In this document: piece by piece, positions 10,963 to 39,600 of the stretch | Numbering within the stretch: the stretch's first letter is position 1 | Layout: every line of letters starts with the position of its first letter | From: Streptomyces roseifaciens | GTDB taxonomy: Bacteria > Actinomycetota > Actinomycetes > Streptomycetales > Streptomycetaceae | DNA: 64,000 nucleotides | Direction: 5' to 3' | Assembly (NCBI RefSeq): GCF_001445655.1 | Contig: NZ_LNBE01000002.1 | Span: 496,001-560,000, forward strand | Made by a program: the position numbers and the translations under genes | The notes under the pieces: generated by a model | The model's database searches: none | What the model was told of the DNA's origin: nothing | What the model saw: only the letters and a program-made list of their open reading frames with translations

Positions 10963-13900
10963 GTGAACAACGAGGACCGACTGCTCGACTACCTCCGACG
11001 GACGACGTCGGATCTGCGCGAGACGCGGCGCAGGCTGCGCGAGTCCGAGCAACGGGCGCACGAACCCGTCGCGATCGTGGGCATGGCGTGCCGCTACCCC
11101 GGCGGCGTCACCACCCCCGGGGAACTGTGGGACCTGGTGGCCGCGGGCACCGACGCCGTGTCCGGCTTCCCCGCCGACCGCGGCTGGGACACCGACTCCC
11201 TGTACGACCCCGAACCCGGGCGCCCCGGCCGGACCTACGCCCGCACGGGCGGATTCCTGCACGACGCCGCGGAGTTCGACCACGACTTCTTCGGGATCAG
11301 CCCGCGCGAGGCGCTGGCCACCGACCCCCAGCAGCGGCTGCTGCTGGAGACCTGCCACGAGGCGTTCGAGGACGCCGGCATCGTGCCGTCGGCCCTGCGC
11401 GGCAGCCGCACCGGAGTCTTCGCCGGCGTCATGTACAACGACTACGCGACCCGGATCCGGTCCGTTCCCGAGGACCTCGACGGCTACCTCGCCAACGGCA
11501 GCGCCGCCAGCATCGCCTCGGGCCGGGTGGCCTACGCCTTCGGCCTCGAAGGGCCGGCCGTCACCGTCGACACCGCCTGCTCGTCCTCGCTGGTCGCCCT
11601 GCACTGGGCGGTCCGGGCGCTGCAGTCCGGCGAGTGCACCCTGGCCCTGGCCGGGGGCGTCACGGTGATGTCGACGCCCGAGACGTTCATCGACTTCAGC
11701 AAGCAGCGGGGCCTGTCCCCCGACGGCCGCTGCAAGGCGTTCGCCGCGGGCGCCGACGGCACCGGCTGGGGCGAGGGCGCCGGCATGCTGCTCCTGGAGC
11801 GGCTCTCCGACGCCCGCCGCAACGGCCACCGCGTCCTCGCCGTCGTCAAGGGCAGCGCGATCAACTCCGACGGCGCCAGCAGCCGCCTCACGGCGCCGAA
11901 CGGCCCCTCCCAGCAACGCGTGATCCGCCAGGCGCTGGCGAACGCGGGCCTGTCCCCGGCGGACGTCGACACGGTCGAGGCCCACGGCACCGGCACCACG
12001 CTGGGCGACCCCATCGAGGCCCAGGCCCTGCTGGCGACGTACGGCCGGGAGCGGGCCGGCGGACGGCCGTTGTGGCTCGGATCGGTCAAGTCGAACCTCG
12101 GCCACACCCAGGCCGCCGCGGGCGTCGCCGGCGTGATCAAGATGGTCATGGCGATGCGCCACGGCGCGCTGCCGAAGACCCTGCACGTCGACGAGCCCTC
12201 GCCGCAGGTCGACTGGGACTCCGGGGCGGTGGAGCTGCTCACCGAGCACCGCGCCTGGCCGGAGACCGGGCGGCCCCGCCGGTCGGCCGTCTCGTCGTTC
12301 GGCATCAGCGGGACCAACGCGCACGTGGTGCTCGAAGAGGCTCCCATGGACACCTCCGCGCCCGCCCCGGACGGAGCGGCGCCCTCCGAAACCCCGGACG
12401 GGACGCCCCCGGACGCTCCGCGGCTCACGGCCGTCCCCTGGATCCTCTCGGCGCGGACGCCGGAGGCCCTCGCCGGGCAGAGCCGCAGGCTGCACGAGTG
12501 GGTCTCCGCCCGGCCCGGCGCCGACCCCGCCGACATCGGCTACTCACTGGCCACCACCCGCTCCCGGTGGGAACACCGCGCGGTCGTCGTCGGCGGGGAC
12601 GGCGAGGAGTTGCTCGCCGGCCTGGCCCGGGTCACCGCCGGCCCCCGCAGGGACGGTTCCCGCACCGGCGGAAAGGTGGCGTTCCTCTTCACCGGGCAGG
12701 GCTCCCAGCGCCTCGGCATGGGCCGCGAGCTGTACCGGGCCTTCCCCGTGTTCGCCGCCGCCTTCGACGAGGTGGCCGCGCTCATGGACGCGGAGCTGGA
12801 GGTGCCGCTGGCCGAGGCGATCGAGACGGATGCCGGGACCCTGCGCCGCACCGACTACGCGCAGGCCGCGATCTTCGCCGTCGAGGTGGCGCTGTACCGG
12901 CTCCTGGAGTCCCTGGGCGTCCGCCCCGACTTCCTCGTGGGGCACTCCGTCGGCGAACTGGCCGCCGCGCACGTGTCCGGCGTGCTCTCCCTGGAGGGCG
13001 CCGTCGCGATGGTCCTCGCCCGCGGCGGCCTGATGCGGCAACTGCCGCCCGGCGGCGCCATGGCGGCGATCGCGGCCGCCGAGGCCGACGTACAGCCGCT
13101 GCTCTCCGGCACGGTCGGCCTCGCAGCCGTCAACGGCCCGGAGTCCGTGGTGATCTCCGGTGCCGAGGACGACGTGGCGGAGATCGCCGCGCGGTTCGCC
13201 AGGAGCAGCAGGCTCAAGGTGTCGCACGCGTTCCACTCGCCGCTGATGGAACCCATGCTGGCCGCCTTCGCCCAAGTCGCCAAGGCGCAGGACTACGAAG
13301 CGCCGCGGATCCCGATCGTCTCGACGCTGACCGGCGCCCCGGCCACGGCCGGGGAACTGTGCTCCCCGGACTACTGGGTGGACCACGTCCGCCGCCCCGT
13401 GCGGTTCGCCTCGGCGATGCTCACGCTGCACGACCTGGGCGTGGGGACGTACCTGGAGCTGGGCCCCGACGCGGTGCTGACGGCGATGGCGCAGGACTGC
13501 GTGGCCGACGGCGAGCCGGTGACCGTCGCGACGATGCGGCGCGACTGCGCGGAGGAGCGCGAACTCGTCGCCGCCCTCGGCCGGTTGCACACCGCCGGCG
13601 TCCCGGTCGACTGGGCCGCACTGTTCGCGGGCCGCGGCGCACGCCGCGTCGACCTCCCCACCTACGCGTTCGACCGCAGCCGCTTCTGGCTGGAATCGGC
13701 CGGCAACGGCGGGGACGCGAGCGGGCTCGGTCAGCTGGCCGCCGACCACCCCCTGCTGGGTGCGGTCACGGAACTGCCCGACTCGGGCGGCGTCGTCCTC
13801 ACCGGCCGCCTCTCGCTGTCCGCGCAGCCCTGGCTCGCGCACCACGCCGTGCACGGAACCGTCCTGCTGCCCGGCACCGCCCTCGTCGAACTCGCCGTCC

Positions 13901-16389
13901 AGGCGGGCGACAGGGCCGGCTGCGGCGTGGTGGAGGAGCTCACCCTCCAGGCGCCGCTCGTCCTGCCCGAGCGGGGCGCCGTGGCGGTGCAGGTCGCCGT
14001 CGGCCCGGACGACGGCGGCCGGCGCTCGCTGGCCGTGTACTCCCGGCCCGCGGACGCCCCCGACGCGCCGTGGACCGGCAACGCCACCGGAGTGCTGGGC
14101 ACCGCCGGCGACGCCCCGCCCGCGGACATGGCGGCATGGCCGCCGGAGGGTGCCGAAGAGGTCGAACCGGGCGAGCTCTACCCGGCGCTGGCCGCGGCCG
14201 GCTACGGCTACGGCGAGGTCTTCCAGGGACTGCGAGCGGTGTGGCGGCGCGGCGACGACCTGTTCGCCGAGGCCGCCCTGCCGGAGAGCGCACGGGCGAC
14301 GGCCGGCTCGTACGGCATGCACCCCGCGTTGCTCGACGCCGCCCTCCACGCCAACCTCCTCGGCCTCGGCCCTGGCCAGGCCGTCCTCCCCTTCAGCTGG
14401 AGCGGCGTCACTCTGCACGCCTCCGGGGCGCCCGAGCTGCGCATCCGCATCGGCAAGGCCGGTGAGGACGCCGTGTCGCTGGAGATCGCGGACGGCACCG
14501 GCGCACCGGTCGCCTCCGTGCGGACGCTCGTCGCCCGCCCGGTCTCGCCCGGGCAACTGGCGGGCGGGCCGGGGGAGTCGCTGTTCCGCGTCGACCACGT
14601 CCCCGTACCGGCCCCCGCAGGGCCGCCCGCCGTGGACCTGGCCGTGCTCGGCACGGACGGCCTCGGACTGGCGGCGCCCTGCCACCCCGGCCTCGCGTCG
14701 CTCGAGGGACCGGTGCCGGACGTGGTCGTGCTGCCCGTGGCTCCCTCTGCTGCAAACGATGACGTGCCCTCGGCCGTCCGCGGGACGCTCACCCCCGTAC
14801 TGGCCGCCTTGCAGGACTGGCTCGCCGACAGCCGCTTCGACCGGTCGCGGCTCGCCGTGGTGACCCGGGCCGGCGATCTCGCGCACGCGCCGCTCGCCGG
14901 ACTGGTGCGCGCCGCCGAGGCGGAGAACCCCGGCCGGTTCCTGCTGGTCGACACCGACGGGAGCGACGGCCTGGCCGCGGCCCTGACGTGCGGGGAGCCC
15001 GAAGTGGCCGTACGGGACGGCGCGCTGCGGGCGCCCCGGCTCACCCGGGCCGAGCCGGGCGGCCGGCCGCAGTGGCAGCCCGGGTCCACCGTGCTGATCA
15101 CCGGCGGCACGGGCGGCCTCGGCGGCCTCCTGGCCCGCCACCTCGTCACCGCCCACGGCGTCCGCCGGCTGCTGCTGACGAGTCGGCGCGGCGAGGACGC
15201 CCCCGGCACGGCCGGGCTGCGCGCCGGACTGGAGGAGCTGGGCGCCGAGGTGACCGTGGCCCGCTGCGACGCGGCCGACCGCGAACAGCTCGCCGCCCTC
15301 CTCGCCCGGCACGAGATCCACGGGGTCGTGCACGCGGCCGGCGTCGTCGACAACGGCATGCTCGCCGCACTGAGCCCCGGGCAGGTGGAGCGGGTGCTGC
15401 GCCCCAAGGTCGACGCGGCCTGGAACCTGCACGAGCTCACCGCGGACCGGGAGCTCACGGCCTTCGTGCTGTTCTCCTCCACCGCCGGGCTCCTGGTCGG
15501 CGGCGGCCAGGCCAACTACGCCGCCGCCAACACCTTCCTGGACGCGCTCGCCGCCCACCGCCGGGCCGCCGGGCTGCCCGCCGTGTCGATGGCCTGGGGC
15601 CTGTGGTCCGAAACCGGCGGGCTCGCCGAGCGGATGGAGGCGTCCGACCTGGAGCGCATGCACCGGGCCGGCCTGCCGCCCCTGTCCGCCGCCCAGGGCC
15701 TGGAACTCTTCGACGCGGCCCTGGACACCGGGGACGCGCTCGTGGTGCCGACGAGGCTGGACCCCGCCGCCGTGCGGGCCCGCGCCGACGGGGTGCCCGC
15801 GCTGCTGCGCGGCCTCGTCCGGGGCGCGCCCCGGCGGGCCGCCGCGGCGGGCGCCGGAGCGGGCGCGACGTCCTGGCGGGAACGGCTTGCGCCCCTGCCG
15901 GACCCGGAGCGGGACCGGCTGCTGACGGAGCTGGTGCTGACCCACGTCGCCGCCGTGCTCGGACACGCGTCGGCCGATGCGCTGGCCCCCGGGCGGGCCT
16001 TCCAGGAGATGGGCTTCGACTCGCTCGCCGCCGTCGAGCTGCGCAACCTGCTGGGCGCCGCCACCGGCCTGGCCCTGCCGGCCACGCTGGCGTTCGACCA
16101 GCCGACACCGCAGGCCCTGGCCGCGTACCTCAAGGCCGGACTCGTCCCCGGGCCCGCCGACGCGGCCCGGGCGATGGTCGCCGAAGTGGACCGGCTGGAG
16201 GCCGCACTGGCCGCCCTGCCCGACGCGGACGGCTCGCACGCGCGCATCACCGCGCGGCTCGAAGCCCTCCTGCGGACCTGGCACGACACGCACGGCGGGC
16301 CGGCCGGCACCGCGGCGCCCGAGGACATCGGCGGCGCCAGCGACGAAGAGCTTTTCGCGAGGATCGACAACGAACTGGGAGTCCAGTGA
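10963..16389 (+). CDS. Type I modular PKS, one module: KS-AT-DH-KR-ACP
   Basis: The GTG start at 10963 gives [20 protein letters not shown], a standard coiled-coil docking helix directly ahead of the KS; no clear ribosome binding site precedes it. Length is 1808 aa. Order: docking helix (1-32), KS (DTACSS near 203), AT (GHSVGE near 660, HAFHSPLM near 754, malonyl-type), DH ([10 protein letters not shown] near 960, [10 protein letters not shown] near 1120), KR (GGTGGLGG near 1378, NYAAAN near 1519), ACP (GFDSL near 1684) and a C-terminal docking helix. The expected product is an alkene. The KR is odd: the B-type LDD fingerprint reads VDN (15346-15354) while the catalytic Ser, Tyr and Asn are kept. 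The TGA stop overlaps the next ATG by one base, so the two PKS genes are translationally coupled. Confidence 0.94.
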   Translation: MNNEDRLLDYLRRTTSDLRETRRRLRESEQRAHEPVAIVGMACRYPGGVTTPGELWDLVAAGTDAVSGFPADRGWDTDSLYDPEPGRPGRTYARTGGFLHDAAEFDHDFFGISPREALATDPQQRLLLETCHEAFEDAGIVPSALRGSRTGVFAGVMYNDYATRIRSVPEDLDGYLANGSAASIASGRVAYAFGLEGPAVTVDTACSSSLVALHWAVRALQSGECTLALAGGVTVMSTPETFIDFSKQRGLSPDGRCKAFAAGADGTGWGEGAGMLLLERLSDARRNGHRVLAVVKGSAINSDGASSRLTAPNGPSQQRVIRQALANAGLSPADVDTVEAHGTGTTLGDPIEAQALLATYGRERAGGRPLWLGSVKSNLGHTQAAAGVAGVIKMVMAMRHGALPKTLHVDEPSPQVDWDSGAVELLTEHRAWPETGRPRRSAVSSFGISGTNAHVVLEEAPMDTSAPAPDGAAPSETPDGTPPDAPRLTAVPWILSARTPEALAGQSRRLHEWVSARPGADPADIGYSLATTRSRWEHRAVVVGGDGEELLAGLARVTAGPRRDGSRTGGKVAFLFTGQGSQRLGMGRELYRAFPVFAAAFDEVAALMDAELEVPLAEAIETDAGTLRRTDYAQAAIFAVEVALYRLLESLGVRPDFLVGHSVGELAAAHVSGVLSLEGAVAMVLARGGLMRQLPPGGAMAAIAAAEADVQPLLSGTVGLAAVNGPESVVISGAEDDVAEIAARFARSSRLKVSHAFHSPLMEPMLAAFAQVAKAQDYEAPRIPIVSTLTGAPATAGELCSPDYWVDHVRRPVRFASAMLTLHDLGVGTYLELGPDAVLTAMAQDCVADGEPVTVATMRRDCAEERELVAALGRLHTAGVPVDWAALFAGRGARRVDLPTYAFDRSRFWLESAGNGGDASGLGQLAADHPLLGAVTELPDSGGVVLTGRLSLSAQPWLAHHAVHGTVLLPGTALVELAVQAGDRAGCGVVEELTLQAPLVLPERGAVAVQVAVGPDDGGRRSLAVYSRPADAPDAPWTGNATGVLGTAGDAPPADMAAWPPEGAEEVEPGELYPALAAAGYGYGEVFQGLRAVWRRGDDLFAEAALPESARATAGSYGMHPALLDAALHANLLGLGPGQAVLPFSWSGVTLHASGAPELRIRIGKAGEDAVSLEIADGTGAPVASVRTLVARPVSPGQLAGGPGESLFRVDHVPVPAPAGPPAVDLAVLGTDGLGLAAPCHPGLASLEGPVPDVVVLPVAPSAANDDVPSAVRGTLTPVLAALQDWLADSRFDRSRLAVVTRAGDLAHAPLAGLVRAAEAENPGRFLLVDTDGSDGLAAALTCGEPEVAVRDGALRAPRLTRAEPGGRPQWQPGSTVLITGGTGGLGGLLARHLVTAHGVRRLLLTSRRGEDAPGTAGLRAGLEELGAEVTVARCDAADREQLAALLARHEIHGVVHAAGVVDNGMLAALSPGQVERVLRPKVDAAWNLHELTADRELTAFVLFSSTAGLLVGGGQANYAAANTFLDALAAHRRAAGLPAVSMAWGLWSETGGLAERMEASDLERMHRAGLPPLSAAQGLELFDAALDTGDALVVPTRLDPAAVRARADGVPALLRGLVRGAPRRAAAAGAGAGATSWRERLAPLPDPERDRLLTELVLTHVAAVLGHASADALAPGRAFQEMGFDSLAAVELRNLLGAATGLALPATLAFDQPTPQALAAYLKAGLVPGPADAARAMVAEVDRLEAALAALPDADGSHARITARLEALLRTWHDTHGGPAGTAAPEDIGGASDEELFARIDNELGVQ

Positions 16390-19300
16390 TGGAAGAGCCG
16401 GGCACCGCCGACAAGCTCCGCGACTACCTCAAGCGGGCGACGACAGAGCTGGAGCGGACCCGACGCCGCGTGCGCGAGCTGGAGGAGCGGGAGCGCGAAC
16501 CGATCGCGATCATCGGTATGGGCTGCCGCTACCCCGGGGGCGTCCGGACGCCCGAGGACCTGTGGCGGATCGTCGCCGACGGCGTCGACGTGGTGTCCGG
16601 CTTCCCCGTGGACCGCGGCTGGGACATCGACAGCCTCTACGACCCCGAGCCCGGCCGCCCCGGCAAGAGCTACGTGCGGCACGGCGGGTTCCTGCACGAC
16701 GCGGCCGAGTCCGACCCCGCCTTCTTCGGCATCAGCCCGAAGGACGCGGCGGGCACCGACCCCCAGCAGCGGATGCTGCTCGAGACCTCCTGGGAGGCCT
16801 TCGAGCGGGCCGGGATCGACCCGGCCTCCGTCAAGGGCACGCCCACCGGCGTCTTCGTCGGCCTGATGCACCACGACTACGTGGGCGGCACCATATCCGG
16901 CAGCATCGTCTCCGGGCGGATCGCCTACACCCTCGGCCTCGAAGGGCCCGCGGTCACCATGGACACCGCGTGCTCCTCGTCGCTGGTCGCCCTGCACATG
17001 GCCATCCAGGCGCTGCGCAAGGGCGAGTGCTCGCTCGCCCTCGCCGGCGGCGCCGCCGTGATGGCGAGCCCCGAGATGTTCATCGAGTTCAGCGAGCGGC
17101 GCGCCCTGTCGCCCGACGGCCGCTGCCGGTCCTTCTCCGAGGACGCCGCCGGTGCCGCCTGGGCCGAGGGCGCGGGCGTCCTGCTCGTCGAGCGGCTGTC
17201 GGACGCGCTGCGCAACGGGCACGAGGTCCTCGCCGTGGTGCGCGGCAGCGCCATCAACCAGGACGGCGCGTCCAACGGCATGACCGCGCCCAGCGGCCCC
17301 GCCCAGATCCGCGTGATCGAGCAGGCGCTCGCCGACGCCCGGCTCGCCCCCCAGCAGGTCGACGTCGTCGAGGCGCACGGCACCGGCACCACGCTCGGCG
17401 ACCCCATCGAGGCGCAGGCCGTCATCGCCGCCTACGGGCAGGACCGGCCGGAGGGCCGGCCCATGTGGCTCGGCTCCATCAAGTCCAACATGGGCCACCC
17501 CCAGGCCGCCGCCGGCGTCGCGGCGATCATCAAGATGGTCATGGCGATGCGCCACGGCGTCCTGCCGCCGACCCTGCACGCCGAGAACCCCACCACCGCC
17601 GTCGACTGGTCGGCCGGCGACGTCGAGCTGCTGACGCGGTCCCGGGAGTGGCGGACCGAGGGCGCGCCGCGCCGCGCCGGGGTGTCCTCGTTCGGGATCA
17701 GCGGCACCAACGCCCACACCATCCTCGAACAGGCCCCGGCCGCCGACGAGCCGGAGGACCGGCCGCGCGCCGCCCTGCCCGTCGTGCCCTGGGTGCTCTC
17801 CGCCCGCTCGGCCGACGCGGTCCGCGCCCAGGCAGGCCGGCTGCTGGAGGCCGAGGCCGGGGCCGGGGCCGGCGCCGGGGGCGGCAACGACCCCTTCGAC
17901 ACGGGCTTCTCCCTGGCCACGACCCGCTCCCTGTTCACCCACCGGGCGGCCGTCACCGGCCGCGACCGCGAGGAACTGCTGGAGGGCCTGCGCGCGCTGG
18001 CCGACGGCCGGGAGCAGCCGGTGACGGCGGCCGGGCCGGGACGCCTCGCCGTCCTCTTCTCCGGCCAGGGCTCCCAGCGCCCCGGCATGGGCCGCGAGCT
18101 GCACGCGGCGTTCCCCGTCTTCGCGCAGGCCTTCGACGAGCTGTGCGCCGAGTTCGGCAAGCACCTCGACCGGCCGCTGCGGGACGTCCTCCTGGACCCC
18201 GGCTCCGAGCTGCTGCACCAGACGCAGTTCACCCAGGCCGGCCTCTTCACCTTCGAGGTCGCGCTGTTCCGCCTGCTGGAGTCGTGGGGGATCCGCCCCG
18301 ACCTGCTCGGCGGGCACTCCATCGGCGAGGTCGTCGCCGCCCACGTCGCCGGCGTCCTGTCCCTGCCGGACGCCGTCACGCTCGTCGCCGCACGCGGCCG
18401 CCTGATGCAGGAGCTCCCGGCCGGCGGCGCGATGGTCGCGGTCCGGGCCGCCGAGGCCGACGTCGCCCCGCTCCTCACCGAGGGCGCCGGGCTCGCCGCC
18501 GTCAACGGGCCCCGCGCCGTCGTCGTCTCCGGCGACGAGGACGCGGTGCTGGCCGTCGCGGGCCGGTTCGACAAGACCACCCGGCTGCGCGTGTCGCACG
18601 CGTTCCACTCGCACCGCATGGACGCCATGCTGGAGCCGTTCCGCAAGGCGATCGAGGGGCTGGACTTCCACGAGCCACGGCTGCCCGTCGTCTCCAACGT
18701 CACCGGGCAACTGGCCACGGAACTGACCTCGCCCGAGTACTGGGTCCGGCACGTGCGCGACGCCGTCCGCTTCGACGACGGCGTACGCACCCTCGCCGCC
18801 GAGGGCGCCACCCGCTTCCTGGAGGTCGGCCCCGACGCCGTGCTCACCGGCATGGCCCAGGACGCCGTGGACCAGGTCGTCGCCACCCAGCGCCGCGACC
18901 AGGGCGAGGCCAAGGCCCTCGTCGACGCGGTGTGCAGGCTGCACACCGGCGGGCTGAGCCCCGACTGGTCCGCGCTGTTCGCCGGCGCCCGCCGCGTGGG
19001 CCTGCCCACGTACCCCTTCCTGCGCGACCGCCACTGGGAGAACGCCCCCTCGGTCACCGCGGACCGGCCCGTCGACGAGAACGCCGAGTTCTGGCAGCTC
19101 GTACGGGACGGGGACGTGCCCGCGCTCGCCGCCACCCTCGGCGTCGCGGACGCGTCCCCCGTCGCCGCCCTCGTGCCCGCGCTCGCCGCGTGGCACGGCG
19201 ACCGGCAGGCCAACGCCACCGTGGACGGCTGGCGTTACCGCGCGGGCTGGCGCATGCTGTCCGCCGCGCAGGCCCCGGCCACCGCCGGGCAGTGGCTCGC

Positions 19301-21137
19301 CGTCGTCCCCGAGGACGGCGACCGCGACCCCTGGACCGGCGCCCTGCTCGCCGCGCTCGCCGACGGCGGCCTCGTCCTCGACGTCCTCCCGGTGCCCGCC
19401 GCCGCGCAGGACCGCGCAGGGCTGACCGCGCTGCTCACCGGCCGCACCGGCGTGGACGGCGTGCTCAACCTGCTCGCCCCCGCCGCCCCGGCCACCGCGA
19501 CCGCCGCCCTCGTCCAGGCGCTCGCCGGCACCGGGACCGGCGCCCGGCTGTGGACCGTCACCCGGCAGGCCGTCGCGCACGAGGCGCGCCCCGAAGGCTT
19601 CCGGCAGGCGGCCGTCTGGGGGCTCGGGCGCGTGGCCGCACTGGAGCACCCCGACCTGTGGGGCGGCCTCGCCGACCTGCCCGAGACGCTCGAACCGCAC
19701 GTCGTCGCACGGTTCGCGGCCCTGCTCACCGGCGCCGGCGACGAGGACCAGATCGTCGTCCGCGCCTCCGGGGCGTACGCCCGCCGCCTGGAGCACGCCC
19801 CCGCGCGCCCGGGAGCGCCGTGGCGGCCCACCGGCACCGTGCTGGTGACCGGCGCCACGGGAGCCGTCGGCGCCGAGGTCGCCAAGTGGCTCGCCGCCGA
19901 GGGCGCGGAGCACCTGCTGCTCACCAGCCGCCGCGGCGAACGCGCCCCGGGTGCCGCCGAACTGGTGCAGGAGCTGGCCGCGACGGGCACCAAGGTCACC
20001 TTGGCCGCGTGCGACGCCGCCGACCGCGACAGCCTCGCCGCGCTCCTGCGCACGGTGCCCGCCGAACAGCCGCTGACCGCCGTCATGCACCTGGCCGGAG
20101 TCCTGGACGACGGCGTCCTCGACGCCCTCACCCCCGACCGCTTCGGCGCCGTGCTCGCCCCCAAGGCCGACGCGGCCTGGCACCTCCACGAGCTGACCGC
20201 GGACCTGGACCTCTCCGCCTTCGTGCTCTTCTCCTCCCTCACCGCCACCGTCGGCGGCGCCGGCCAGGCCAACTACGCGGCCGCCAACGCCTTCCTCGAC
20301 GGGCTCGCCGAATTCCGCCGCGCCCACGGGCTCCCGGCCACCTCGGTGGCCTGGGGACCCTGGGGCGGCGCGGGCATGGCCGACAGCGACCACGTGCGCG
20401 GCGCCGGAAGCGCCCTCGGCATCGCGGCCATGGACCCCGCCCGTGCCCTGACCGCGCTGCGCCGCGCCCTGGAGGGCGACGAGACCACGCTGACCGTGGC
20501 CGACGTGGACTGGACCCGGTTCGTACCGGCGTTCACCTCCGTGCGCAGCAGCCCGCTGCTCGCCGACCTGCCCGAGGTCCGGGACCTGAAGCCGGCCGTC
20601 GCCGAGGCCGCCGTGCCCGACGACTTCGCCCAGCGGCTCGCCGCGATGACCGCGGGCGAGCGCGAACGCGCCCTGGTGGACCTGGTCTGCGGTCAGGCCG
20701 CGCTGGTCCTCGGCTACTCGGGAGCCGGCGCGGTCGAGCCGACCACGGCCTTCCGCGACCTCGGCTTCGACTCGCTGACCTCCGTCGACCTGCGCAACCG
20801 GATCAGCACGGCCGCGGGAGTGACCCTCCCCGCCACCCTGATCTTCGACTACGCGACCCCCGCCGCCCTGGCCGCCCACCTCGGCGGGGAGCTCGGCGGT
20901 GCGGCGGCCTCCGCCGACTCCGTCCTCGCCGAGCTGGACCGGCTGGAGGCCCGGCTCCGCGAACTGAGCACCGAGGACCTCGAACAGGCACGGATCACCG
21001 CGCGCCTGCAGACCGTGCTCAACGGGCTGACCGGGACGCTGGCCGGCGGTGACGCCCCGACGGTCGCCGGACGGCTGGAGGACGCCTCCGCCGACGACGT
21101 CTTCGCCTTCATCGACAACGAGCTCGGCACGACGTGA
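16389..21137 (+). CDS. Type I modular PKS, one module: KS-AT-KR-ACP (hydroxyl-forming)
   Basis: The ATG at 16389 overlaps the previous stop and opens a docking helix ([20 protein letters not shown]). Length is 1582 aa, shorter than its neighbours because the DH is missing. Order: KS (DTACSS near 191), AT (GHSIGE near 641, HAFHSHRM near 738, malonyl-type), the KR structural half ([18 protein letters not shown] region), catalytic KR (GATGAVGA near 1153, LDD, NYAAAN near 1295), ACP (GFDSL near 1459) and docking tail. The module should leave a secondary hydroxyl, with the stereochemistry expected from a B-type KR. The KS differs from the others in the window (GHPQ in place of GHTQ after the catalytic His; [11 protein letters not shown] in place of [11 protein letters not shown]), which suggests a separate evolutionary source. 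Confidence 0.94.
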   Translation: MEEPGTADKLRDYLKRATTELERTRRRVRELEEREREPIAIIGMGCRYPGGVRTPEDLWRIVADGVDVVSGFPVDRGWDIDSLYDPEPGRPGKSYVRHGGFLHDAAESDPAFFGISPKDAAGTDPQQRMLLETSWEAFERAGIDPASVKGTPTGVFVGLMHHDYVGGTISGSIVSGRIAYTLGLEGPAVTMDTACSSSLVALHMAIQALRKGECSLALAGGAAVMASPEMFIEFSERRALSPDGRCRSFSEDAAGAAWAEGAGVLLVERLSDALRNGHEVLAVVRGSAINQDGASNGMTAPSGPAQIRVIEQALADARLAPQQVDVVEAHGTGTTLGDPIEAQAVIAAYGQDRPEGRPMWLGSIKSNMGHPQAAAGVAAIIKMVMAMRHGVLPPTLHAENPTTAVDWSAGDVELLTRSREWRTEGAPRRAGVSSFGISGTNAHTILEQAPAADEPEDRPRAALPVVPWVLSARSADAVRAQAGRLLEAEAGAGAGAGGGNDPFDTGFSLATTRSLFTHRAAVTGRDREELLEGLRALADGREQPVTAAGPGRLAVLFSGQGSQRPGMGRELHAAFPVFAQAFDELCAEFGKHLDRPLRDVLLDPGSELLHQTQFTQAGLFTFEVALFRLLESWGIRPDLLGGHSIGEVVAAHVAGVLSLPDAVTLVAARGRLMQELPAGGAMVAVRAAEADVAPLLTEGAGLAAVNGPRAVVVSGDEDAVLAVAGRFDKTTRLRVSHAFHSHRMDAMLEPFRKAIEGLDFHEPRLPVVSNVTGQLATELTSPEYWVRHVRDAVRFDDGVRTLAAEGATRFLEVGPDAVLTGMAQDAVDQVVATQRRDQGEAKALVDAVCRLHTGGLSPDWSALFAGARRVGLPTYPFLRDRHWENAPSVTADRPVDENAEFWQLVRDGDVPALAATLGVADASPVAALVPALAAWHGDRQANATVDGWRYRAGWRMLSAAQAPATAGQWLAVVPEDGDRDPWTGALLAALADGGLVLDVLPVPAAAQDRAGLTALLTGRTGVDGVLNLLAPAAPATATAALVQALAGTGTGARLWTVTRQAVAHEARPEGFRQAAVWGLGRVAALEHPDLWGGLADLPETLEPHVVARFAALLTGAGDEDQIVVRASGAYARRLEHAPARPGAPWRPTGTVLVTGATGAVGAEVAKWLAAEGAEHLLLTSRRGERAPGAAELVQELAATGTKVTLAACDAADRDSLAALLRTVPAEQPLTAVMHLAGVLDDGVLDALTPDRFGAVLAPKADAAWHLHELTADLDLSAFVLFSSLTATVGGAGQANYAAANAFLDGLAEFRRAHGLPATSVAWGPWGGAGMADSDHVRGAGSALGIAAMDPARALTALRRALEGDETTLTVADVDWTRFVPAFTSVRSSPLLADLPEVRDLKPAVAEAAVPDDFAQRLAAMTAGERERALVDLVCGQAALVLGYSGAGAVEPTTAFRDLGFDSLTSVDLRNRISTAAGVTLPATLIFDYATPAALAAHLGGELGGAAASADSVLAELDRLEARLRELSTEDLEQARITARLQTVLNGLTGTLAGGDAPTVAGRLEDASADDVFAFIDNELGTT

Positions 21138-21204
21138 CCCGAGCCGCTCCCCCCGTCCCGCACGCCTGCAGCCGAATCTTTCCGCACAGAAGTGGCGACA
21201 CCCG

Positions 21205-36639
<15,435 letters not shown>

Positions 36640-36640
36640 C

Positions 36641-36646
36641 AAGGAG
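36641..36646 (+). promoter_or_regulatory. Strong ribosome binding site that fixes the last PKS start
   Basis: AAGGAG lies 7 nt before the GTG at 36654 and starts 2 nt after the preceding TGA. It selects 36654 over the in-frame ATG at 36636. Confidence 0.85.
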
Positions 36647-36653
36647 TGGGAAC

Positions 36654-39600
36654 GTGGCTCAGCCCGAGACACCGGACGCCAGGATGGTCGAAGCGCTCCG
36701 CGCTTCGCTCAAGGAGGCCGACCGGCTGCGGGAGCGGAACCGCAAGCTGACCGCCGCGCTGCGGGAGCCGATCGCGATCGTGGGGATGGCGTGCCGGTAC
36801 CCGGGCGGCGTGCGCTCGCCGGAGGAGCTGTGGGACCTGGTCGCGGAGGGCGGGGACGGCATCACCGGCTTCCCCGCCGACCGCGGCTGGGACCCCGCCC
36901 TCCACGACCCGGAACCCGGCGTCGAAGGCAGGAGCTACACCGCCGAGGGCGGTTTCCTGCACGATGCGGGGGAGTTCGATGCGGGGTTCTTCGGTATCAG
37001 TCCGCGTGAGGCGTTGTTGATGGATCCTCAGCAGCGGTTGTTGCTGGAGGGTTCGTGGGAGGCGCTGGAGAGCGCAGGCATCGATCCGGGTTCGCTGAAG
37101 GGGAGCCGGACGGGTGTGTTCGCCGGGGTGATGTACCACGACTACTTCGGCAGCTTCGGCTCCGGGAGCATCGTCTCGGGCCGGGTGGCGTACACCCTGG
37201 GTCTTGAGGGGCCGACGCTGTCGATCGACACCGCCTGCTCGTCCTCCCTGGTCGCCCTCCACCTCGCCGCCCAGTCCCTGCGCCAGGGCGAGTGCACCCT
37301 GGCGCTGGCCGGCGGGGTCACGATCATGGCCTCGCCCGGCACGTTCGTCGAGTTCAGCAGGCAGGGGGCGCTCTCGCCCGACGGCCGGTGCAAGTCCTTC
37401 GCCGACGGCGCGGACGGCACCGGATTCGCCGAGGGCGTCGGCGTCCTCGTCGTGGAGCGGCTCTCCGACGCCCGCCGCAACGGGCACGAGGTGCTGGCCG
37501 TCGTACGGGGGAGCGCCGTCAACCAGGACGGCGCGTCCAACGGGCTGACGGCCCCCAACGGCCCGTCGCAGCAGCGGGTGATCCGCCAGGCCCTGGAGAG
37601 CGCGGGGCTTTCGGCGGCGGATGTGGACGTGGTGGAGGCGCACGGCACCGGCACCACGCTCGGCGACCCGATCGAAGCCCAGGCGCTGCTGGCCACCTAC
37701 GGCAAGGAGCGGCCGGCCGATCGGCCGCTGTGGCTCGGCTCGGTCAAGTCGAACATCGGTCACACACAGGCCGCCGCCGGTGTCGCCGGGGTCATCAAGA
37801 TGGTGCAGGCCATGCGCCACGGGGTGCTCCCCAGGACCCTGCACGTGGGCGAGCCCTCGCGGCAGGTCGACTGGTCCGCGGGCAGGGTGGAGCTGCTGAC
37901 GGAGGAGCGGGCGTGGCCGCAGCCGGACGGGCGTCCGCGCCGGGCGGGCATCTCCTCGTTCGGCATCAGCGGCACCAACGCCCACACCATCATCGAGGAA
38001 GCCCCGGCGGACACCGCACCCGAGCAGCCCGAGCGGCCCGAGCAGCCGGGTCAGCCGGAGTCCGGACCCGTGCCGCCCGTCCTGATCTGGCCGCTGTCCG
38101 CCCGCGGCCGGCAGGCCCTGCCCGCCCAGGCCGAGCGCCTCCACTCGTACGCCGAGGCGCGGCCGGAGCTCGAACCGGCCGCCGTCGCCCGGTCGCTGGG
38201 CACCCGGCGGGCCGTCTTCGGCGACCGCGCCGCCGTCGTCGGCACCGACCGCGCCCAGCTGCTCCGCGGCCTGCAGGCCCTGGCCGCAGGCGAGAGCTCG
38301 CCCGCCGTGGTGCAGGGCACCGCGCGCATGGGCGGGCGCACGGCGTTCCTCTTCACCGGGCAGGGCGCCCAGCGGCTCGGCATGGGCGCCGGGCTCCGGG
38401 CGGCCCACCCGGTGTTCGCCGAGGCCTTCGACGCGGTGGACGAGGCGCTCGGCACCGGCCTCTCCGGCGTCCTCTTCGGCACGGACGCCGACCGGGCCGA
38501 CCTGACCCTCCATGCGCAGACCGGCCTCTTCGCCTACGAGGTCGCGCTCTTCCGGCTGCTGGAGTCGTGGGGGATCCGTCCCGACCTCCTCGCCGGGCAC
38601 TCGATCGGCGAGCTCGCCGCCGCGCACGTCGCGGGCGTCCTCACACTGGGGGACGCGTGCACCCTCGTCGCGGCCCGCGGGCGCCTGATGCAGGCGCTGC
38701 CCGCGGGCGGTGCGATGGTCGCGGTCCGGGCGGGTGAGGAGGAGGTCCTCCCGCTGCTCACCGACCGGGTGGCCCTGGCGGCCGTCAACGGCCCCGCGTC
38801 GGTGGTGATCTCCGGCGAGCCGGACGAGGTCCTGCGGATCGCGCAGGGCTTCGAGAAGACCAAGCGGCTGAAGGTCTCGCACGCCTTCCACTCGCCGCTC
38901 ATGGACGGCATGCTCGACGGCTTCCGCGCCGTCGCCGAGAGCGTGACGTACCACGAGCCGCGCATCCCCGTCGTGTCGAACCTGACCGGGCGGCCCGCGG
39001 AGAGGGGCCTGCTGTCCGATCCCGCGTACTGGGTCCGCCACGTGCGCGAGCCGGTCCGCTTCGCGGCGGGGGTACGGGCCCTCGCGGACGCCGGCGCCAC
39101 GCGCTTCGTGGAGCTGGGGCCGGACGCCGTCCTGACCGGCATGGCCCGGGAGAGCGTCCCGGAGGGGACCTTCGTCCCCCTGGGCAGGCGGCAGGGCGAG
39201 GAACCGGTGGTGCTGGCGCAGGGCGTGGCCCAGCTGTACGCGGACGGCCTCGCGCCCGACTGGCGGGCGCTGTACCCCGGCACGGCGACGGCGCCCCTGC
39301 CCTCGTACGCCTTCCGGCACCGGCGGTACTGGCTCGCGGCGGACGTCCCCCTGACCGTCGGCGCGCTCACCGCACCGGAGGAGCCCGCGGCGGCGGAGGA
39401 GTCCGCGGATGCGGAACCCCTCCAGGACCGGCTGGCGGCCGCTTCCCCGGCCGGGCAGGCGGAGCTGCTGACCGGTCTCGTACGGGCCCGCACGGCCGCC
39501 GTGCTCGGCCACACCGGCCCTGAGGAAGTCGACCCGGAGACGGGGTTCCTGGAGGCCGGGATGGACTCGGTGTCGGCCACGGAGCTGCGGCACGCGCTCG

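Noticed and set aside
19060..19830. A possible degenerate DH between AT and KR in module n+3
   Set aside because: No HxxxGxxxxP or HPALxDAALH motif is present. The stretch matches the KR structural subdomain and linker of KR-only modules.
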